8,570 bases of DNA, taken from the NCBI GenBank assembly GCA_003819975.1, contig RPPU01000160.1:1-8570 (forward strand), written 5' to 3'. Under the pieces are notes generated by a model, which worked only from the letters and a program-made list of their open reading frames with translations, was not told the DNA's origin and ran no database searches. The translations under genes and the position numbers were made by a program. The DNA is from Desulfobacteraceae bacterium. Lineage in GTDB: Bacteria > Desulfobacterota > DSM-4660 > Desulfatiglandales > HGW-15. Shown here in pieces: positions 6,337 to 8,570 of the stretch (position 1 is the first letter of the stretch; each line of letters opens with the position of its first letter).

Positions 6337-7245
6337 CTAGGCCACCGGCGGAACCGATTCTATGGCCTGTTGAACGATCCGGATCTGCGATTCATCCTGA
6401 CGGGCGCTGATATTGCTCTTGAAATCGTCGAAACGGCCCCACTGTTTGGCTACCATTCCGAGCGCAACATCCACGGCCCTTTCACAGCTCGGCAATCGGA
6501 TGACCCGCTGCGGACCCAGTGTTTTTGACCAATACCGGCTTACTGCGGCGGTGACGGTTTCATCGCCATCGCCGTAGCTTTTTTGCAAATAGAAGAGATT
6601 GAATTTTTGAAGCAAATTTTTCCAAACCGTTTCGGCCTTCAACGGATCCTCGATGGCATCGCCGATATAATGGCGAATCTGTCGGGGGTCAATCTTTTCA
6701 TAAAATTTTTCATCGCCGTAAATGATCAGAAAAGGATCTATGGCCCGGGGCAGACGACAGTGTTGGTCCATGAAATAGGCAAACAACTCATAGGACTCGC
6801 TGATCTGCCCGCCTCCGCCGCCTTCGCAACCCAGGGCCTGCAAGCAGGCTTCGAGCTCCAAGCCCTTGGCAAAAGAATTGACCTGCAGGGGAAAGGCATC
6901 GCAATGCGCGTCGCCGATGGCCGCAAAACAGATCTCCAGATCGGGTCGATATTGACCTAAGGTTTGATAAAACAACGGCAGACGATCGAAAATAGCGGCC
7001 GGCCATTGCGCCATGGAACCGGTGACGTCCACCGCCACGATAATGACATTTTGGCTTTGGCTTTGAATCGTCTTAGCATGCGGATCGACAAAATGAAGAT
7101 CCGCTTCGGCATGGGTCTCATAGACCCGACCGCCTTTGGCCTTGGACAAGGCGGCCAAGCCGTCCAAATACGGTTTGCGGGCCGAATCAAAGCTGTAACT
7201 TTTGGGATTTTTCCAATCCCGTGTATCTGCTCCCCAACTGTACAT
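6337..7245 (-). CDS. von Willebrand factor A-like domain protein
   Basis: 302 residues, no signal peptide or membrane span, probably cytoplasmic. A hydrophobic strand NVIIVAVDVTGSMAQW (66-81) ends in DVTGS, matching the DxSxS metal-ion-dependent adhesion site (MIDAS) of VWA domains. A glycine run followed by QISESYELF (147-155), after a central cysteine-rich helix, would supply the third-loop residues, and FLIIYGDEKFYE (172-183) matches the strand and Asp of the last MIDAS loop. VWA domains usually mediate metal-dependent protein binding rather than catalysis. The N-terminal 60 residues (starting MYSWGADTRDW) and the C-terminal 85 are not recognisable. The start has a perfect AAGGAGGT at 7250-7257. 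It follows the Ser/Thr kinase gene by 34 bases; VWA-kinase pairs are known in TerY-type stress systems, so it may be a kinase partner or substrate. The phosphatase that usually completes such triads is not seen. Confidence 0.8.
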   Translation of the reverse strand: MYSWGADTRDWKNPKSYSFDSARKPYLDGLAALSKAKGGRVYETHAEADLHFVDPHAKTIQSQSQNVIIVAVDVTGSMAQWPAAIFDRLPLFYQTLGQYRPDLEICFAAIGDAHCDAFPLQVNSFAKGLELEACLQALGCEGGGGGQISESYELFAYFMDQHCRLPRAIDPFLIIYGDEKFYEKIDPRQIRHYIGDAIEDPLKAETVWKNLLQKFNLFYLQKSYGDGDETVTAAVSRYWSKTLGPQRVIRLPSCERAVDVALGMVAKQWGRFDDFKSNISARQDESQIRIVQQAIESVPPVA

Positions 7246-7279
7246 AGCGACCTCCTTTTGTAAAAAATGAGAATAAAAC

Positions 7280-8029
7280 TTAAAACGTTTCCAGCAACAA
7301 TCGATTCAACCATTTCAGGGGATCTTTTCTTTCCCAGCAAGGCCGGCGCATTGGTTCGGGATCCATAAGCTGCCCGCAGAATTCCCGGATCGCCTTGGGA
7401 ACCGTGCCGGGCAGGGTCTGGGTCAGCGGATCTCCGCCCAAAGCGCATAACAGGATCCAGCCGGCTCCGAAGATATCGGTTTCCGGAATCGGCGGCAGGT
7501 TGCGCAGCGATTCCGGCGCCGCATAAAAAAGGGTGAATCCAAGCGCGCGTGAACAACTTCCGGGCTCGAAAGAGGCAACGCCGAAATCGATCAATTTCAG
7601 ATCACAGCCCTGCTTGGTCAGCATGAGGTTGTCCGGTTTAAGATCTCCATGAACGACTCCTTGTTGATGACAAAACCGAAGGGCTTCCAGAAGAAGCGCC
7701 GTTAAGAGACAAGCTCTTTCCGCGCCCATTCTATTTCCACGCTTGAGCCATTGCGCCAAGGAACAACCCTCGATAAAGTCCATCACAAGCACTCCGGTAT
7801 TGTTTTCCGCGATCATAAAGTTTTTAAAGGCCGGGATGGCGGGATGACCGGATAAACGACGGATAATCCCGGCTTCGTGCCGCAAAAGCTTTGTGAATTC
7901 CGGAAAAGGATTTTTCCCCACTTTTAAACACACGACTTGTTTCAGGCGGACATGCTCGGCTTGATATACGCGGCCGAAACTTCCTTCGCCGATCTGTTTT
8001 TTGATCCGATAATGTCCGATACAAGTCAT
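7280..8029 (-). CDS. Soluble eukaryotic-type Ser/Thr protein kinase
   Basis: 249 residues: little more than a bare kinase domain, with no membrane span, PASTA repeat or other sensor. Motifs in order are the glycine loop IGEGSFGRVY (13-22), the ATP-binding Lys in VCLKVG (K36), the helix Glu in RHEAGII (E52), the catalytic loop VVHGDLKPDN (125-134), DFG (148-150), YAAPE (169-173) and DIFGAGWIL (185-193). All residues needed for catalysis are present. The catalytic loop is HGD rather than HRD, so it may not need activation-loop phosphorylation. The frame opens at a TTG at 8047 that would overlap the preceding gene; I chose the ATG at 8027-8029, which has GAGG six bases upstream. It would phosphorylate proteins in the cytoplasm. 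Substrates are unknown; the adjacent VWA protein and the NAD enzymes of the operon are the natural candidates by position. Confidence 0.92.
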   Translation of the reverse strand: MTCIGHYRIKKQIGEGSFGRVYQAEHVRLKQVVCLKVGKNPFPEFTKLLRHEAGIIRRLSGHPAIPAFKNFMIAENNTGVLVMDFIEGCSLAQWLKRGNRMGAERACLLTALLLEALRFCHQQGVVHGDLKPDNLMLTKQGCDLKLIDFGVASFEPGSCSRALGFTLFYAAPESLRNLPPIPETDIFGAGWILLCALGGDPLTQTLPGTVPKAIREFCGQLMDPEPMRRPCWERKDPLKWLNRLLLETF

Positions 8030-8035
8030 GGAGGA

Positions 8036-8039
8036 CCTC
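8036..8039 (-). promoter_or_regulatory. Ribosome binding site that decides the kinase start
   Basis: GAGG on the minus strand lies six bases before the ATG at 8027-8029 and overlaps the stop codon of the preceding gene. It favours this ATG over the upstream in-frame TTG at 8045-8047, as does the Gly-loop beginning about 13 residues from the ATG. Confidence 0.6.
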
Positions 8040-8570
8040 AAATCCAAGAGTCTTGCACATGTTTTATTTCGGTTTCTTCGGTTTCCTTAAAAAGGGTTTG
8101 CGGATTCGCCAAAAGGCCGAGGGTCTCCAGGCCGAATTCTTTTCGGAAGCGCGCTATGAGCCCGCGGCTTTCATAAAAACGAACGGCTTCCGGAGGCAGA
8201 AGGTCTTGGTAATCCGACAGCAAAGCCATGGCCAAACGCACCTGGCTTCCGCAAAGGCGCCGGTGTTTTTGAGGGGGAATCAATCCAACCGGATCTAGAA
8301 TACGATAGACTTGGTGTAACAGTTTTTTCACATACGGATTAGCGCTGACCAATGCGGTTAAGGCGCCGAATTCCCGTACCAGGCAGTCCCGCCATCGCTT
8401 GCCATGGTCCTGGGGCCGCAAATGACCGAAATCCGGAATCAGCTTTATCTCGAAATTTCGAAACCGGGGTTTCAAATACGCTTCCAAGACTTCTTTGGTT
8501 TCAGCGGCCGTGAACGGGTTCCGCCAGTCATAACGGTTCACGCTGCCGATGGCGATGACGGCGCGCTCGG
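8038..8570 (-). CDS. NMN adenylyltransferase-like nucleotidyltransferase (archaeal/NadM type), 5' end cut off by window edge
   Basis: The frame is open to the right edge, leaving 176 C-terminal residues and the stop. A GTG at 8539-8541 could start a 167-residue protein, but it has no ribosome site and the upstream codons continue a typical strand, VIAIGSVNRYD, so the true start lies outside the window. IAIGSVNRYDWRNPFTAAE, near the visible N-terminus, matches the IGSxxxxxxxxNPFTAxER region of archaeal NMN adenylyltransferases. LVSANPYV, about 85 residues in, matches the SGNPLV segment, and HRRLCGSQVRLAM resembles the later signature SGTxIRxxM, with SGT altered to CGS. The N-terminal HxGH ATP site would lie beyond the edge. 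The family joins NMN and ATP to make NAD; related members use other nucleotides. A tail of about 25 residues ends IKHVQDSWI. The kinase gene starts 8 bases after the stop. It is the second likely NMN adenylyltransferase in the operon besides nadR. Confidence 0.7.
   Translation of the reverse strand, partial: ERAVIAIGSVNRYDWRNPFTAAETKEVLEAYLKPRFRNFEIKLIPDFGHLRPQDHGKRWRDCLVREFGALTALVSANPYVKKLLHQVYRILDPVGLIPPQKHRRLCGSQVRLAMALLSDYQDLLPPEAVRFYESRGLIARFRKEFGLETLGLLANPQTLFKETEETEIKHVQDSWI

Noticed and set aside
7246..7279. Terminator or attenuator between the kinase and VWA genes
   Set aside because: The stretch is T-rich but has no GC-rich inverted repeat, and it leads directly into a perfect ribosome site.
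6957..7556. 199-codon minus-strand frame spanning the kinase/VWA junction
   Set aside because: It overlaps the kinase and VWA genes in another frame, is low in recognisable structure, and would displace two genes with clear motifs and ribosome sites.
8038..8541. Complete 167-residue protein starting at the GTG at 8539-8541
   Set aside because: No ribosome site precedes the GTG, and the frame continues upstream to the edge with codons that extend the nucleotidyltransferase core strand, so the gene is truncated.
1..8570. Phage origin suggested by the nadR-pnuC pair, which some large phages carry
   Set aside because: No structural, replication or packaging gene is present, and the kinase, VWA and radical SAM genes read as a cellular operon.

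Overview
The window looks like bacterial chromosome with roughly balanced base composition. Ten genes are packed head to tail, all on the minus strand, with two 4-base stop/start overlaps, gaps of 4 to 50 bases and several strong Shine-Dalgarno sites, including a perfect AAGGAGGT. I cannot fix the lineage. The style (Ser/Thr kinase, several radical SAM genes, and an 8-base-period intergenic repeat of a kind I recall from uncultured environmental bacteria) suggests an environmental or candidate-phylum bacterium, but this is weak inference. Both ends cut a gene: the first gene of the visible run is missing its 5' end at the right edge, and the last gene is missing its 3' end at the left edge.

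In transcription order (right to left) the genes are: (1) the 3' part of a nucleotidyltransferase resembling archaeal-type NMN adenylyltransferase (8038 to the edge); (2) a soluble eukaryotic-type Ser/Thr protein kinase (7280-8029); (3) a von Willebrand A-like protein with a MIDAS-type metal site (6337-7245); (4) a short, divergent pyruvate-kinase-like TIM-barrel protein (5406-6311); (5) a divergent NAD kinase-like protein (4441-5409); (6) a radical SAM protein of unknown function (3543-4424); (7) a NadR-type bifunctional NMN adenylyltransferase/ribosylnicotinamide kinase (2478-3509); (8) the nicotinamide riboside transporter PnuC (1732-2481); (9) a spore-photoproduct-lyase-family radical SAM protein with a helix-hairpin-helix tail (597-1727); (10) an NAD-dependent epimerase/dehydratase-like protein (left edge to 546).

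The common theme is NAD(P). PnuC should import nicotinamide riboside, NadR should phosphorylate it to NMN and adenylate that to NAD, and the NAD kinase-like protein could make NADP or a related product. A second NMN-adenylyltransferase-like gene opens the visible run. Four genes do not belong to ordinary NAD salvage: the kinase/VWA pair, the pyruvate-kinase-like protein and the mid-operon radical SAM enzyme. They sit between the two adenylyltransferases, with the same tight spacing. I read this as a candidate multi-gene system that either regulates NAD(P) supply by protein phosphorylation or makes a modified nicotinamide nucleotide. That reading is inference from gene order and motifs. The last two genes (SPL-like radical SAM and epimerase) may simply be carried along.

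No RNA gene, CRISPR array, insertion sequence, clear promoter or clear terminator was seen. No gene-free stretch exceeds 50 bases.
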